A stretch of DNA of 64,000 nucleotides from Sphingobium sp. (GTDB lineage: Bacteria; Pseudomonadota; Alphaproteobacteria; Sphingomonadales; Sphingomonadaceae), in assembly GCA_035196065.1 (NCBI GenBank), contig CP136575.1:2210769-2274768 (forward strand). The letters are read 5' to 3'. The translations under genes and the position numbers were made by a program. This document shows positions 8,989 through 19,044 of the stretch, piece after piece (the stretch's first letter is position 1; each line of letters opens with the position of its first letter). The notes beneath the pieces were generated by a model. That model was not told where the DNA came from. It did not search any database and was given only the letters and a program-made list of their open reading frames with translations.

Positions 8989-10985
8989 TCTGCCGCCTCC
9001 AGAAATTCTTCGCCATGCACCAGTTCAGCCGAGCAGCGCTGCATCGTCGGCGATGCGCAACAGATGCTGTTGGTCAGATAGAAATCCTTGATAGGGTAAT
9101 CGGCGATCTTGCCGCTGACATCAGCCGGTAATTTGGGTTCCGACCAGCCATAATCAGCCAACCCTTCCTGCCCGAGTGTGGGCACAGCCTGCGCCATGGC
9201 ATTACGCAGCGCATCAAAGCTGTCAAAGGGCAGACGCTTGCCAAGAACATCGGACAGGGCCCGGAAAATCGCCCAATCCTCACGCGCGTCGCCCGGCGGG
9301 AAGACCGCACGTTCGCCGCGCTGAACGCGCCCTTCAAGGTTCACATAAGTGCCGCCCTTTTCGCTATAAGCAGCGCCCGGCAACACGACATCGGCATGCT
9401 TTGCGCCATTATCGCCATGATGGCCGACATAGACCTTGAAGGTCTTGGCGAAGAGGCCGTAATCGACCTCATCCGCGCCGAGAAAGAATGCCAGCTTGGG
9501 CTTTTTCGCAGCGAGCGCCTTGATCCCGCCATCAAAGGCATAGCCAAGCATCAATCCGCCCATCCGCGCAGCAGCGAAGTGGAGGACGTTGAAGCCATTC
9601 CAACCGTCTTTGACCAGCTTGTACTTCTTGGCAAACGCAAGCGCAGCGCCGTGCACGCCTTCATAACGCAGCGCGCCACCACCAACGATGATCGCCGGGC
9701 GCTCTGCACCTTTCAGCGCGTCGGCCAAAGCCTTGGGGGCTTTGGCGAGCGCAGCCAGATCATCGCCCAGCCATTCAACCTTGTAGGTCAGATCGGTCTC
9801 GGGCCCGATGGCAAAAACCTTCGCACCCTTTTTGCGGACAGCTTTCTGGATGCGGGTGTTTACCAACGGCGCTTCACGACGCAAGTCGCTGCCCACCAGC
9901 AGGATCACATCGGCATTTTCGATACCTGCGATCGTGGTGTTGAAATTCACCGCAGACAGCGACGATGTGTCATAGGCAAGGCCGGTCTGGCGACCTTCTA
10001 GCATGGCCGAGCCGGCCAGCTCACGCGCGGCAAACATGGTTTCGCAATCGACCATATCGCCTGCCACCACAGCGGCTTCGTCCGACCAAACTGCCTTGAT
10101 CGCGTCAAATGCTTCCTGCCAGCTGGCGGCAACCAATTTGCCATCCTTGCGGACATAGGGCTTGTCGAGGCGGCGATGGGTCAGGCCGTCAACGGCATGG
10201 CGCGTCTTGTCGTGCGCCCATTCTTCGTTGACGTCTTCGTTGATACGCGGAACCGCGCGCAAGACCGCCCTGCCCCGGCTATCGAGGCGGATGTTCGTGC
10301 CCACGGCGTCCATCACGTCGATCGCGGGGGTCTTTTTCAGTTCCCAAGGCCGCGCTTCAAAAGCGTAAGGCTTGCTTGTCAGCGCACCGACCGGGCACAG
10401 ATCAATCACATTGCCTGAAAGTTCGCTCGTCACCGCCTTTTCGAGATAGCTGGTGATCTGCATATTCTCGCCGCGATAGATCGCACCGATTTCCTCGATG
10501 CCCGCAACTTCTTCGGCAAAGCGGACGCAGCGGGTGCACTGAATGCAGCGGGTCATCACCGTCTTGACGATGGGGCCCATATATTTCTCGGTAACAGCGC
10601 GCTTATTTTCATCATAACGCGATGCACCGCGGCCATAGGCAACCGACTGATCCTGCAAATCGCATTCGCCGCCCTGATCGCAAATCGGGCAATCGAGCGG
10701 GTGGTTGATGAGCAGGAACTCCATCACCCCTTCACGCGCCTTTTTGACCATTTCGCTGTCGGTGCGGATTTCCTGTCCCTCTGCGGCGGGCAGCGCACAG
10801 CTTGCCTGCGGCTTAGGCGGCCCGGGCTTCACCTCGACCAGACACATGCGGCAATTGCCAGCGATGCTCAGCCGTTCGTGATAGCAGAAACGCGGGATTT
10901 CTTTTCCGGCCAGTTCGCAAGCCTGCAGGACGGTTGCGCCTGCCGGAACTTCGAGTTCAACGCCGTCTACGGTTACCTTTGGCAT
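8985..10985 (-). CDS. nuoG: NADH-quinone oxidoreductase subunit G
   Basis: NuoG is the largest hydrophilic subunit of complex I and holds several iron-sulfur clusters. N-terminal ligands are visible: the 2Fe-2S set in CYHERLSIAGNCRMC plus a later Cys, the His-Cys 4Fe-4S set HPLDCPICDQGGEC, and CIQCTRC with a distant DLCPVGAL. The remainder is a molybdopterin-oxidoreductase-like fold without catalytic role. At 666 residues it is the short alphaproteobacterial/mitochondrial type and not the 900-residue enterobacterial form. It begins three bases after the nuoF stop. Confidence 0.96.
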   Translation of the reverse strand: MPKVTVDGVELEVPAGATVLQACELAGKEIPRFCYHERLSIAGNCRMCLVEVKPGPPKPQASCALPAAEGQEIRTDSEMVKKAREGVMEFLLINHPLDCPICDQGGECDLQDQSVAYGRGASRYDENKRAVTEKYMGPIVKTVMTRCIQCTRCVRFAEEVAGIEEIGAIYRGENMQITSYLEKAVTSELSGNVIDLCPVGALTSKPYAFEARPWELKKTPAIDVMDAVGTNIRLDSRGRAVLRAVPRINEDVNEEWAHDKTRHAVDGLTHRRLDKPYVRKDGKLVAASWQEAFDAIKAVWSDEAAVVAGDMVDCETMFAARELAGSAMLEGRQTGLAYDTSSLSAVNFNTTIAGIENADVILLVGSDLRREAPLVNTRIQKAVRKKGAKVFAIGPETDLTYKVEWLGDDLAALAKAPKALADALKGAERPAIIVGGGALRYEGVHGAALAFAKKYKLVKDGWNGFNVLHFAAARMGGLMLGYAFDGGIKALAAKKPKLAFFLGADEVDYGLFAKTFKVYVGHHGDNGAKHADVVLPGAAYSEKGGTYVNLEGRVQRGERAVFPPGDAREDWAIFRALSDVLGKRLPFDSFDALRNAMAQAVPTLGQEGLADYGWSEPKLPADVSGKIADYPIKDFYLTNSICCASPTMQRCSAELVHGEEFLEAAE

Positions 10986-10988
10986 AAC

Positions 10989-12293
10989 TTACTCCGCCGC
11001 CTCCAGCATCTGGCCGCCATTGGCATCGGCTATGCGGCGTTCGATCTCGGGCCGGAAATGACGGATCAGGCCCTGAATCGGCCATGCCGCCGCGTCGCCC
11101 AGCGCGCAAATAGTGTGGCCTTCAACCTGCTTGGTCACCTGGAACAGGGTGTCGATTTCCGACACATCGGCATTGCCTTCACGCAGCCGTTCCATCACGC
11201 GCCACATCCAGCCTGTGCCTTCGCGGCAGGGCGTGCACTGGCCGCAGCTTTCATGCTTGTAGAAATAAGACAGGCGAGCAATCGCGCGGACGATATCGGT
11301 CGATTTGTCCATCACGATCACTGCTGCAGTGCCAAGGCCAGAGCCAAGTTCACGCAGACCGTCAAAATCCATCGGCGCGTCCATGATCTGCGCGGCCGGA
11401 ACCAATGGAACCGAAGAACCGCCGGGGATCACAGCTAGCAAATTGTCCCAACCGCCGCGGATGCCGCCGCAATGCTTTTCGATCAGCTCGCGGAACGGGA
11501 TGCTCATCGATTCTTCGACAACGCATGGTTTGTTCACATGGCCCGATATCTGGAAAAGCTTGGTACCCTTGTTATTTTCACGCCCGAAGGAACTGAACCA
11601 TTCGGCCCCGCGACGCAGGATGGTCGGCGCAACCGCGATCGATTCAACATTGTTCACCGTCGTCGGGCAGCCATAAAGGCCTGCACCTGCCGGGAAAGGC
11701 GGCTTCAGACGCGGCTGACCCTTTTTGCCTTCCAGGCTTTCGATCATCGCGGTTTCTTCGCCGCAGATATAGGCGCCGGCACCGCGATGGACGAAGACAT
11801 CAAAATCATAGCCGGACTTGGCGGCGTTCTTGCCGATCAGGCCAGCGGCATAGGCCTCTGCCACTGCGGCTTCGAGGACTTTTGCCTCATAAATATATTC
11901 ACCGCGAATATAGATATAGGCTGCACGCGCACGCATTGCGAAGCCCGCGACCAGCGCGCCTTCGATCAGTTTGTGCGGATCATGGCGGATGATTTCACGA
12001 TCTTTGCACGAACCAGGTTCGGATTCGTCAGCATTGATAACGAGGAAACTGGGCCGTTCCGGCGTCGGGTTCTTGGGCATGAAGCTCCACTTCATACCCG
12101 TCGGGAAGCCAGCACCACCACGCCCGCGCAAACCCGATGCCTTGATGACATCGATGATCGCGTCTGGCCCGGCCTTGAGCAAGTCCTTCGTCTTGTCCCA
12201 GTCGCCACGCTTTTGCGCCGCTTTCAGCCCCCAATCCTGAAAGCCGTACAAATTGGTGAAAATGCGGTCTTTATCCTGAAGGCTCATTTCCAT
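10989..12293 (-). CDS. nuoF: NADH-quinone oxidoreductase subunit F (NADH/FMN site)
   Basis: NuoF binds NADH and FMN and holds the N3 4Fe-4S cluster. The 434-residue protein has the glycine-rich [16 protein letters not shown] nucleotide site, [15 protein letters not shown], and the [15 protein letters not shown] cluster ligands. It overlaps nuoE by about 10 bases; an internal ATG two codons in (12287, MSLQDKD) could equally be the start. Confidence 0.96.
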   Translation of the reverse strand: MEMSLQDKDRIFTNLYGFQDWGLKAAQKRGDWDKTKDLLKAGPDAIIDVIKASGLRGRGGAGFPTGMKWSFMPKNPTPERPSFLVINADESEPGSCKDREIIRHDPHKLIEGALVAGFAMRARAAYIYIRGEYIYEAKVLEAAVAEAYAAGLIGKNAAKSGYDFDVFVHRGAGAYICGEETAMIESLEGKKGQPRLKPPFPAGAGLYGCPTTVNNVESIAVAPTILRRGAEWFSSFGRENNKGTKLFQISGHVNKPCVVEESMSIPFRELIEKHCGGIRGGWDNLLAVIPGGSSVPLVPAAQIMDAPMDFDGLRELGSGLGTAAVIVMDKSTDIVRAIARLSYFYKHESCGQCTPCREGTGWMWRVMERLREGNADVSEIDTLFQVTKQVEGHTICALGDAAAWPIQGLIRHFRPEIERRIADANGGQMLEAAE

Positions 12294-12952
12294 GCCTTCC
12301 TATAATCATGGTTGGCGTCGACCATTTCGTTCAGCGTCGTCGGGCCGCCTTCAGGGCAGCTGACTTGACGGTCAATCTGCGGGCCGATCTTCACCGGCTT
12401 TCCATTGGCAAGCGCATCGAGCAGCGCCGACATGCTGTCATAGGTCAGGTCTTCGAAATTATCGTCGTTGATCTGCACCATCGGGGCATTGGCACATGCA
12501 CCTAGGCACTCGACTTCATTGAGCGTAAACAAGCCGTCAGGCGTCGTTCCGCCCTTAACCAGCCCCTTATTCTTGCACGCAGCCATGACATCGTCGGAAC
12601 CGCGCAGCATGCAGGGCGTCGTCCCGCAGACCTGCACATGATAGCGGCCGACGGGCGCCAGATTGTACATGGTGTAGAAGGTCGCAACCTCATAAGCGCG
12701 CATATAGGGCATGCTGAGATAGGCAGCGACATATTCTATCACCGGAACAGGCAGCCAGCCTTGTGTATTCGTTTCTGCGCCGACCTGCCGCTGAGCCAGA
12801 TCGAGCAGCGCCATCACAGCCGACTGCTGACGCCCAGCGGGGTAGCGAGCAACATACATTTCTGCGGTCTTCTTGTTTTCAGCCGAAAAGGCAAAACCGC
12901 CCCATTTGGCGCGGGTTTCGGCTTCGTCAGGAATGTGGGCAGCTTCGGCCAT
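12284..12952 (-). CDS. nuoE: NADH-quinone oxidoreductase subunit E
   Basis: NuoE holds the N1a 2Fe-2S cluster beside NuoF. The four cysteine ligands lie in [10 protein letters not shown] and [11 protein letters not shown]. The 222-residue length is typical. Its ATG overlaps the stop of the preceding small gene as TAATG, so that gene is translated as part of the operon. Confidence 0.95.
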   Translation of the reverse strand: MAEAAHIPDEAETRAKWGGFAFSAENKKTAEMYVARYPAGRQQSAVMALLDLAQRQVGAETNTQGWLPVPVIEYVAAYLSMPYMRAYEVATFYTMYNLAPVGRYHVQVCGTTPCMLRGSDDVMAACKNKGLVKGGTTPDGLFTLNEVECLGACANAPMVQINDDNFEDLTYDSMSALLDALANGKPVKIGPQIDRQVSCPEGGPTTLNEMVDANHDYRKAWK

Positions 12953-13284
12953 TATCGGACAAACTCCACGCGCGACACCTTGTCGCCTTCAAAACTGTAA
13001 ATCGACACGACTTCGAACGGTTCGGCATTTGCAGAACGAAATACGCGCTCGTGCAGCGCAACAAATTCACCCAACTCATAACCCTTCAGGATTTCGGCGC
13101 GGTTCTCCGGATATTCGGCGAACATAGCCTTCAACCCGCTGCGCGTACCTTCCTTGCCTTCACGGACAACGGCACCGCGATAGCCGGCTTCGCAAGCATC
13201 ATCGGTCATCAACGACACATACGCGTCTGCATCCTGCGCGTTATAATACGCGATCATCTGTTCAGCGATGGCAAGTTTGCTCAC
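12952..13284 (-). CDS. NTF2/SnoaL-fold small protein inserted in the nuo operon
   Basis: This 110-residue protein sits between nuoD and nuoE, overlapping both neighbours (GTGA with nuoD, TAATG with nuoE). Its sequence pattern, an N-terminal helix with [22 protein letters not shown] followed by alternating strands and an ending [13 protein letters not shown], is that of the NTF2-like/SnoaL fold. This fold is used by many small enzymes and ligand binders. No catalytic set can be assigned with confidence. The coupling shows it is made with complex I; a role in assembly or as an accessory subunit is inference only. Confidence 0.8.
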   Translation of the reverse strand: MSKLAIAEQMIAYYNAQDADAYVSLMTDDACEAGYRGAVVREGKEGTRSGLKAMFAEYPENRAEILKGYELGEFVALHERVFRSANAEPFEVVSIYSFEGDKVSRVEFVR

Positions 13285-14492
13285 CGGTCACACTCCCCGA
13301 ATACGATGTCGAGCGCGCCAATGATCGCAGTCGTATCTGCCAGCATATGCCCCTTCGACATCATGTCCATCGCCTGCAAATGGCTGAACGCGGTCGGGCG
13401 GATCTTGCAGCGATAGGGTTTGTTGGTGCCATCCGAAACCAGATAGACGCCAAATTCACCCTTCGGACTTTCGGTAGCGACATAGACGCTGCCCTCGGGC
13501 ACATGAAAGCCTTCAGTGTACAATTTGAAGTGATGGATCAGCGCTTCCATCGACTGCTTCATCTCGGCGCGCTTCGGCGGCACGATCTTGCGATCATCGC
13601 TCGACACCGGGCCTTCTGGGATTTGCTGCAGGCACTGTTTCATGATGCGGATTGACTGCCGCACTTCCTCAACGCGGACCATGAAGCGGTCATAGCAATC
13701 GCCCTTGGTGCCAACGGGAATGTCGAACTCCATCTTCGCATAGACATCATAAGGCTGTGACTTGCGGATATCCCAGGGGATCCCCGCACCGCGGATCATC
13801 GGACCTGAAAAGCCCCATTTAATCGCGTCTTCCTTGCTGACAAAGGCGATGTCGACGTTGCGCTGTTTGAAGATACGATTGTCGACGACGAGCGACATTG
13901 CATCCTCGAACAAGCGCGGCAAACGGTCGTCCAGCCAGTCAGCAATGTCGGTGAGCAGCTTCAGCGGAACATCCTGATGGACCCCGCCGGGGCGGAACCA
14001 TGCGGCGTGCATGCGCGCGCCCGATGCCCGTTCGAAAAAGCCCATGCAATCTTCGCGCGCTTCATAGAGCCAGAGGCCTGGCGTCATCGCACCGACATCC
14101 AGCGCATGGTGCGCAAGGTTGAGAAGATGGTTGGAAATGCGTGTCAATTCTGCGAACAGCACACGCAGATATTGCGCCCGCAGCGGCACTTCGAGATTCA
14201 GCAGCTTTTCAACAGCCAGCACATAGCTATGTTCCATCGCCAGTGGCGAGGCATAGTCTAGTCGGTCAAAATAAGGCAGCGCCTGCAAATAGGTTTTATG
14301 CTCAATCAGCTTTTCGGTGCCGCGATGCAGCAAGCCGATATGCGGATCAAGCCGTTCGATAATCTCGCCGTCCAATTCCATGACGAGGCGGAGAACGCCG
14401 TGCGCCGCAGGGTGCTGTGGACCGAAATTGATCGTGTAGTTCTGGATGACTTCATCGCCCGTTGTCGGCGCGAGATCTTTCTGGAGGCTCAT
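13281..14492 (-). CDS. nuoD: NADH-quinone oxidoreductase subunit D
   Basis: NuoD (49 kDa subunit) lines the quinone-binding pocket. The 403-residue protein begins with the [15 protein letters not shown] motif, whose second His contacts quinone, followed by [14 protein letters not shown] and the conserved YFDRLDY segment. It is separate from nuoC, unlike the fused nuoCD of enterobacteria. The start overlaps the nuoC stop. Confidence 0.97.
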   Translation of the reverse strand: MSLQKDLAPTTGDEVIQNYTINFGPQHPAAHGVLRLVMELDGEIIERLDPHIGLLHRGTEKLIEHKTYLQALPYFDRLDYASPLAMEHSYVLAVEKLLNLEVPLRAQYLRVLFAELTRISNHLLNLAHHALDVGAMTPGLWLYEAREDCMGFFERASGARMHAAWFRPGGVHQDVPLKLLTDIADWLDDRLPRLFEDAMSLVVDNRIFKQRNVDIAFVSKEDAIKWGFSGPMIRGAGIPWDIRKSQPYDVYAKMEFDIPVGTKGDCYDRFMVRVEEVRQSIRIMKQCLQQIPEGPVSSDDRKIVPPKRAEMKQSMEALIHHFKLYTEGFHVPEGSVYVATESPKGEFGVYLVSDGTNKPYRCKIRPTAFSHLQAMDMMSKGHMLADTTAIIGALDIVFGECDR

Positions 14493-15106
14493 TTGCTTGC
14501 TCCCTTCTCGTCACCAGGCAGCACATAATCTGCGCCTTCCCAAGGGCTCATGAAATCAAAGTTACGGAAATCCTGCGGCAGTTGCACCGGCTCATATTTC
14601 ACGCGCTTTTCCTCTTCGGAATAACGCAGTTCGGTAAAGCCGGTCAGCGGGAAATCCTTGCGCTGCGGATGGCCGACAAAACCATAGTCAGTCAGGATGC
14701 GGCGCAGATCGCTGTTTCCAGCAAACAACACGCCATACATGTCGAACACTTCGCGTTCGAGCCAGCCTGCTACCGGCCAGATGCCTGTAACCGAAGGCAC
14801 CGGCACATCTTCATTGGTTGCGACATGAACGCGGATGCGATGGTTCTTGGTAAGGCTGAGCAGCATGTAAACAACCTCGAACCGCGGGTCGCGATCGGGC
14901 CAGTCCACGCCGGCAATTTCCATCAATTGCTGATACGCGCAAACATCGCGCAACTGGGTCATCGCCTCGACAAGGCGATCAGCCTTCACATGAACCGCGA
15001 TTTCACCATGCGCTTCCTCGACACCGAGCAAATCCTTGCCAAGCGCCTTTTTGATCGCGGCGACTTCACCCTTGGGGGCATGAATGGCGGGGGCAGGACT
15101 GCTCAT
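14489..15106 (-). CDS. nuoC: NADH-quinone oxidoreductase subunit C
   Basis: NuoC (30 kDa subunit) is a structural peripheral-arm subunit. The 205-residue protein has the family signature [20 protein letters not shown] near the C-terminal third. An N-terminal leader of about 25 residues precedes the conserved fold. It overlaps nuoB and nuoD by four bases each. Confidence 0.96.
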   Translation of the reverse strand: MSSPAPAIHAPKGEVAAIKKALGKDLLGVEEAHGEIAVHVKADRLVEAMTQLRDVCAYQQLMEIAGVDWPDRDPRFEVVYMLLSLTKNHRIRVHVATNEDVPVPSVTGIWPVAGWLEREVFDMYGVLFAGNSDLRRILTDYGFVGHPQRKDFPLTGFTELRYSEEEKRVKYEPVQLPQDFRNFDFMSPWEGADYVLPGDEKGASK

Positions 15107-15639
15107 CGTTCAAGCGTCCCTACGCGGCGAATCTTACGCTGCAACTGCATGATGCCGTAAAGCAGGGCTTCTGCGGTCGGCGGGCAACCGGGCACATAGA
15201 TATCGACCGGTACGATCCGGTCGCACCCGCGAACAACACTGTAGCTATAATGGTAATAGCCGCCGCCATTGGCGCAGCTGCCCATCGAAATCACATATTT
15301 GGGTTCCGACATCTGGTCGTAAACCTTGCGCAGTGCCGGGGCCATTTTGTTGCAGAGCGTGCCAGCAACAATCATCACGTCCGACTGGCGTGGCGATGCG
15401 CGCGGCGCGATACCAAACCGTTCAAAATCGTAACGCGGCATATAACCATGGATCATCTCAACCGCGCAGCAGGCCAGACCAAAGGTCATCGGCCACAGCG
15501 AGCCGGTGCGAGCCCAGTTGAACAGATCTTCTGTCGAAGTGACGACGAAACCCTTTTCGTCCATCTCGCTCGACAGATCATTGAAAAATTCCGCGTCAGG
15601 CGCACTGCCCGCTGCCGGCGCTTGCTGGATTACTCCCAT
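15103..15639 (-). CDS. nuoB: NADH-quinone oxidoreductase subunit B
   Basis: NuoB holds the terminal N2 4Fe-4S cluster that reduces quinone. The cluster ligands are visible as the adjacent CysCys in [10 protein letters not shown], the Cys in [10 protein letters not shown] and the Cys in [11 protein letters not shown]. The 178-residue length is typical. The start overlaps the end of nuoA by about 10 bases. Confidence 0.97.
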   Translation of the reverse strand: MGVIQQAPAAGSAPDAEFFNDLSSEMDEKGFVVTSTEDLFNWARTGSLWPMTFGLACCAVEMIHGYMPRYDFERFGIAPRASPRQSDVMIVAGTLCNKMAPALRKVYDQMSEPKYVISMGSCANGGGYYHYSYSVVRGCDRIVPVDIYVPGCPPTAEALLYGIMQLQRKIRRVGTLER

Positions 15640-16013
15640 TCGAGCGCTCCCACTTTCCAGGCGTAAATAAAGCCGATCACCAGTTCAAAGAGGAAAATCA
15701 TCATCGTTCCCCAGCCAACCCAACCGGTATCACCCAAGCTAACTGCCCAAGGGAAGAGGAAGGCAGCTTCCAGATCAAAGATGATGAACAGAATAGCGAC
15801 CAGGTAGAAACGTACGTCAAACTGGCTGCGCGAATCCTCGAACGCGGGAAAGCCGCATTCATATTCGGCCAGCTTCGCCTCGCTCGGCTGGTGCGTACCC
15901 GTCAAGCGGGCAACACCCATCGGCAAGAAGACGAAAAGGCTCGACAATCCCAGCGCGAACACCAAGAAAATCATGATCGGCAGATATTGCGACAGATCAG
16001 TCACGCGGCGCAT
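15630..16013 (-). CDS. nuoA: NADH-quinone oxidoreductase subunit A
   Basis: NuoA is a three-helix membrane subunit and the first gene of the nuo operon. The 127-residue protein has the conserved [20 protein letters not shown] loop that reaches the quinone site. It starts at the ATG at 16013. The 121 bases upstream, to the end of the phosphatase gene, are the only gap in the block large enough for the operon promoter. Confidence 0.95.
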   Translation of the reverse strand: MRRVTDLSQYLPIMIFLVFALGLSSLFVFLPMGVARLTGTHQPSEAKLAEYECGFPAFEDSRSQFDVRFYLVAILFIIFDLEAAFLFPWAVSLGDTGWVGWGTMMIFLFELVIGFIYAWKVGALEWE

Positions 16014-16134
16014 TTCCAGCTATAGTTTTACTCCAGCGCGCCCTAGACAGGGGCGGCGGCAGAGGCAAGTGCAAAGGCGCTTATTTTGGATGAGTTTTCC
16101 GCAGAAAAGCTTGTTGCGAACCAGTCGCAGAAAC
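16014..16134 (-). promoter_or_regulatory. spacer upstream of nuoA, presumed nuo promoter region
   Basis: This 121-base gap precedes the overlapping nuo genes. On the minus strand a TTGCCT-like -35 is followed 17 bases later by a poor -10 (TAGGGC), so no convincing sigma-70 promoter can be named. Its role as promoter region is inferred from position. Confidence 0.35.
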
Positions 16135-16953
16135 TTAACGGATACCGTCAACCAACAGCTTGTGCAGCTTGCTGTGCAACTGATCATTGGCTGCCAAGAC
16201 CTGCGCGTCAGCGATAATCGGCGAACGTCCGCGATAATCGGTAACGAAGCCCCCAGCCTCACGCACCAACAGGCATCCTGCCGCCGTATCCCATGGCGAA
16301 AGATCGCTTTCCCAAAAAGCGTCGAAACGTCCGGCTGCTAACCATGCAAGATCAAGGCTGGCCGCGCCAAAGCGGCGAATGCCGGCAACTTCAGGGGCAA
16401 CCGAGGCATAAATCTTGCCCCATTCTTCAAAATCGCCATGCCCCTTATAGGGTACGCCGGTCGCAACCAGCGCTTCATTAAGCTTGCGCCGCGCGGATAC
16501 ACGAAGCCTTTTGTGCCCAAGCCATGCGCCCTTGCCACGCTCTGCCCAAAAACTTTCATCGGTAATGGGGTTATAAACCAGCCCCATGTAGAGATCGCCC
16601 CAACCCGAACCATCGGGCTTCGGATCCTGTACCGCAATTGAGATTGCGAAATGCGGTATGCCGTGCAGAAAGTTGCTGGTGCCATCCAGCGGGTCGACGA
16701 TGAAGCGCGGCTTGCCAGGCGCGCCAGCAATGTCGCCGCTTTCCTCCATCAGAAAACCCCAGTCAGGCCGGGCTTTTTCCAGCTCTCGAAACAGAGTGTC
16801 TTCGGCCTGCTTGTCCGCCTTTGACACGAAATCCGCCGGTCCCTTCATGGACACCTGCAGATGTTCGATCTCGCCAAAATCTCGGCGCAGCTTGCTACCC
16901 GCCTTGCGGGCCGCTTTTTCCATGACGGACATCAGGCCCGATAATGCTGGCAT
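16135..16953 (-). CDS. suhB: inositol monophosphatase family protein
   Basis: The 272-residue protein belongs to the lithium-sensitive, Mg-dependent phosphatase family. Visible motifs are the metal-binding MEESGD glutamate, the signature VDPLDGTSNFLHGIPHF and the C-terminal WDTAAGCLLVREAGG. Likely substrates are inositol-1-phosphate or related sugar and polyol phosphates; SuhB of this family also has a role in transcription antitermination. The gene lies on the same strand between efp and nuoA, with about 120 bases on either side. Confidence 0.88.
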   Translation of the reverse strand: MPALSGLMSVMEKAARKAGSKLRRDFGEIEHLQVSMKGPADFVSKADKQAEDTLFRELEKARPDWGFLMEESGDIAGAPGKPRFIVDPLDGTSNFLHGIPHFAISIAVQDPKPDGSGWGDLYMGLVYNPITDESFWAERGKGAWLGHKRLRVSARRKLNEALVATGVPYKGHGDFEEWGKIYASVAPEVAGIRRFGAASLDLAWLAAGRFDAFWESDLSPWDTAAGCLLVREAGGFVTDYRGRSPIIADAQVLAANDQLHSKLHKLLVDGIR

Positions 16954-17077
16954 GCTATATACTCCATTCCCGCAGGCCGAGCGACAGACCTAAGCCAGTC
17001 ACTCAGCAGAGCGGGAGAAATTTTCCGGAAGGGTATGCCTTCCCCGACCCCGCCCGCATAGGGACGGAGCAATTGAA

Positions 17078-17641
17078 TCAATCCGCCTTGCGGACATATT
17101 CCCGTTCGTAAACGTCAACGACAATACGCGTGCCCGAGCTGATGAATGGCGGAACCATCACGCGGACGCCATTGTCGAGGATTGCAGGCTTGTAGCTGGA
17201 AGATGCAGTCTGGCCTTTGACGACAGCATCGGCTTCAACGATCGTGGCTTCAATGGTGTCGGGCAAGGCAACCGAAAGCGCCTCATCATCATACATTTCC
17301 ATGACGACATCCATGCCGTCCTGAAGGAAGGCAGCCGCGTCACCCAGCAAGTCAGAGGGCAAGGTCACCTGATCATAAGTTTCCTTGTCCATGAAAACCA
17401 GATTATCGCCTTCCGCATAAAGATATTGGAAGTCCTTCTGGTCAAGGCGAACCCGCTCAACGGTTTCAGCCGAACGGAAACGGACGTTGTTCTTACGACC
17501 ATCGCGCAGATTCTTGAGTTCGACCTGCATATAAGCACCGCCCTTGCCGGGCTGCGTATGCTGGATCTTCACTGCACGCCAGATGCCACCTTCATATTCG
17601 ATGATGTTGCCCGGACGAATTTCGACGCCGCTGATTTTCAT
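17078..17641 (-). CDS. efp: elongation factor P
   Basis: EF-P binds between the P and E sites of the ribosome and relieves stalling at polyproline. The 187-residue protein starting [11 protein letters not shown] has the three-domain EF-P length, the PGKGGAYMQ loop with the lysine that is a modification target in many bacteria, and the C-terminal [17 protein letters not shown]. The start at 17641 is chosen because it matches the universal EF-P N-terminus; a longer frame upstream is open but not conserved-looking. Confidence 0.96.
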   Translation of the reverse strand: MKISGVEIRPGNIIEYEGGIWRAVKIQHTQPGKGGAYMQVELKNLRDGRKNNVRFRSAETVERVRLDQKDFQYLYAEGDNLVFMDKETYDQVTLPSDLLGDAAAFLQDGMDVVMEMYDDEALSVALPDTIEATIVEADAVVKGQTASSSYKPAILDNGVRVMVPPFISSGTRIVVDVYEREYVRKAD

Positions 17642-17720
17642 GAGATAACTCGCTTGACTATGGAAAGAGCTTGGCACGCAACACGGGCCGTTGGCGGCGC
17701 CTTTAGCGGCGAGCGCGACT

Positions 17721-18344
17721 TTAGGCAAGCAGCGCGTTGAACGCCTTTACCGCCGCAGCCGGACCATCAGCATAGTTCCAGACGCCTGAACTGACCGCAA
17801 TGAAATCCGCGCCGGCATTAATCACTTCGCTCGCATTTTGGGTGGTGATGCCGCCAATGGCGACGCAAGGCACTTCGGTGAATTGCGACCAGAGCTCGAC
17901 CGTTTCGATCTCGGCTTGATGCTTGACCTCTTTGGTGCTGGTCGGGAAGAACGCGCCAAAAGCCACATAATCTGCGCCGGCCTCGGCCGCCTCCATCGCC
18001 AGATGACGGCTATTGTGGCAGGTGACGCCGATCTGGGCATCGCGGCCCAATATGTCCCTGGCCTCACGCGGATCGCCATCCTCTTGCCCCAGATGGACAC
18101 CATCTGCGCCAATCCGCTTTGCCAGAGAAATACTGTCGTTCACGATGAATGCGACATCATGGCGCGCACAGATTTCCTGCAAAGGCGTGGCCAGTTCGGC
18201 CGCCTTGTGCTGGTCGATGCCCTTCACGCGAAACTGGAAAGCGGCGACTGGTCCGGCTGTCAGCGCCTCTTCAAGACGCACGGGAAAATCTCCATCAACG
18301 TTGAGCGGGGATATCAGGTAAAGCTGGCATTTATAATCTGTCAT
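17721..18344 (-). CDS. thiE: thiamine-phosphate synthase
   Basis: ThiE joins hydroxymethylpyrimidine diphosphate and thiazole phosphate to form thiamine phosphate. The 207-residue TIM-barrel protein shows QFRVKG near strand 2, [24 protein letters not shown], the FFPTSTKEV pyrophosphate loop and the [17 protein letters not shown] end. It sits between the O-methyltransferase and efp on the same strand, nine bases after the methyltransferase stop, so no TPP riboswitch can lie directly in front of it. Confidence 0.92.
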   Translation of the reverse strand: MTDYKCQLYLISPLNVDGDFPVRLEEALTAGPVAAFQFRVKGIDQHKAAELATPLQEICARHDVAFIVNDSISLAKRIGADGVHLGQEDGDPREARDILGRDAQIGVTCHNSRHLAMEAAEAGADYVAFGAFFPTSTKEVKHQAEIETVELWSQFTEVPCVAIGGITTQNASEVINAGADFIAVSSGVWNYADGPAAAVKAFNALLA

Positions 18345-18353
18345 GACCCGCCC

Positions 18354-19013
18354 TTAGCAGACTTGCACAAGGAGGAAACCGTCCCATCCTTTGCTGCCGA
18401 CTGTTTGCAACACAGTGGCATTTAGGCGCGGATGGCGCGAAACATGTTCATACAGCCTTCGCGTACCCGCAACGCGAGGGTCATTATTGGCTTCATCCAC
18501 AATCGCGCCACCGCGCACAACATTGTCAACAATAATCGTCGTACCCGATCGGCCTAGCCGAATGGCCTCTTCAACATAATTGGCGCTGCCCTGCTTGTCG
18601 GCATCGATAAAGACAAAATCGAAAGGATCAGCGGGCTGCATCGCCGCCAGGCTGTCTTTCGCAGGCCCGACCCTGATCTCGACCTTGTCTGAAAACCCTG
18701 CCCGCGCCAGATTCTCTGCGGCAACACCCGCATGTTTGCGATCAACCTCTAGCGTCAGCAAGCGGCCATCTGCAGGCAGCGCTCGTGCCAACCATATGGT
18801 AGAATAGCCACCCAGCGTGCCAATTTCGAGGATGTGCCGTGCACCGGCCATCTGGGCGAGAAGCATCAGCATCTTACCGAGCGCCGGAGAAACATCGATG
18901 GGCGGCAAGTTGTTGGCGGCGTTGTTTTCAAGCGCCGCCTTTAGCACAGCATCGCTGCCAAGCAGCTTTGCCTCGATAAACTGGTCAACCTCGGTCCAGC
19001 TGGCGTCGCTCAT
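18354..19013 (-). CDS. SAM-dependent O-methyltransferase, catechol/caffeoyl-CoA type
   Basis: The 219-residue protein from the ATG at 19013 matches the type 3 O-methyltransferase family. It has the SAM-binding ILEIGTLGGYSTIWLARALP segment, DFVFIDADKQGSANYVEE with the metal-binding Asp pair, and TIIVDNVVRGG. The family methylates vicinal hydroxyl groups with Mg or Ca. The native substrate cannot be read from the sequence. It lies between the aldolase and thiE in a same-strand run, so it is probably a passenger of the glycolytic operon. Confidence 0.87.
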   Translation of the reverse strand: MSDASWTEVDQFIEAKLLGSDAVLKAALENNAANNLPPIDVSPALGKMLMLLAQMAGARHILEIGTLGGYSTIWLARALPADGRLLTLEVDRKHAGVAAENLARAGFSDKVEIRVGPAKDSLAAMQPADPFDFVFIDADKQGSANYVEEAIRLGRSGTTIIVDNVVRGGAIVDEANNDPRVAGTRRLYEHVSRHPRLNATVLQTVGSKGWDGFLLVQVC

Positions 19014-19044
19014 GCAACGCCCGTGCGAGACCGATTTGACACTG

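Noticed and set aside
18345-18353. TPP riboswitch in front of thiE
   Set aside because: Only nine bases separate thiE from the preceding gene; no thi-box sequence was seen.
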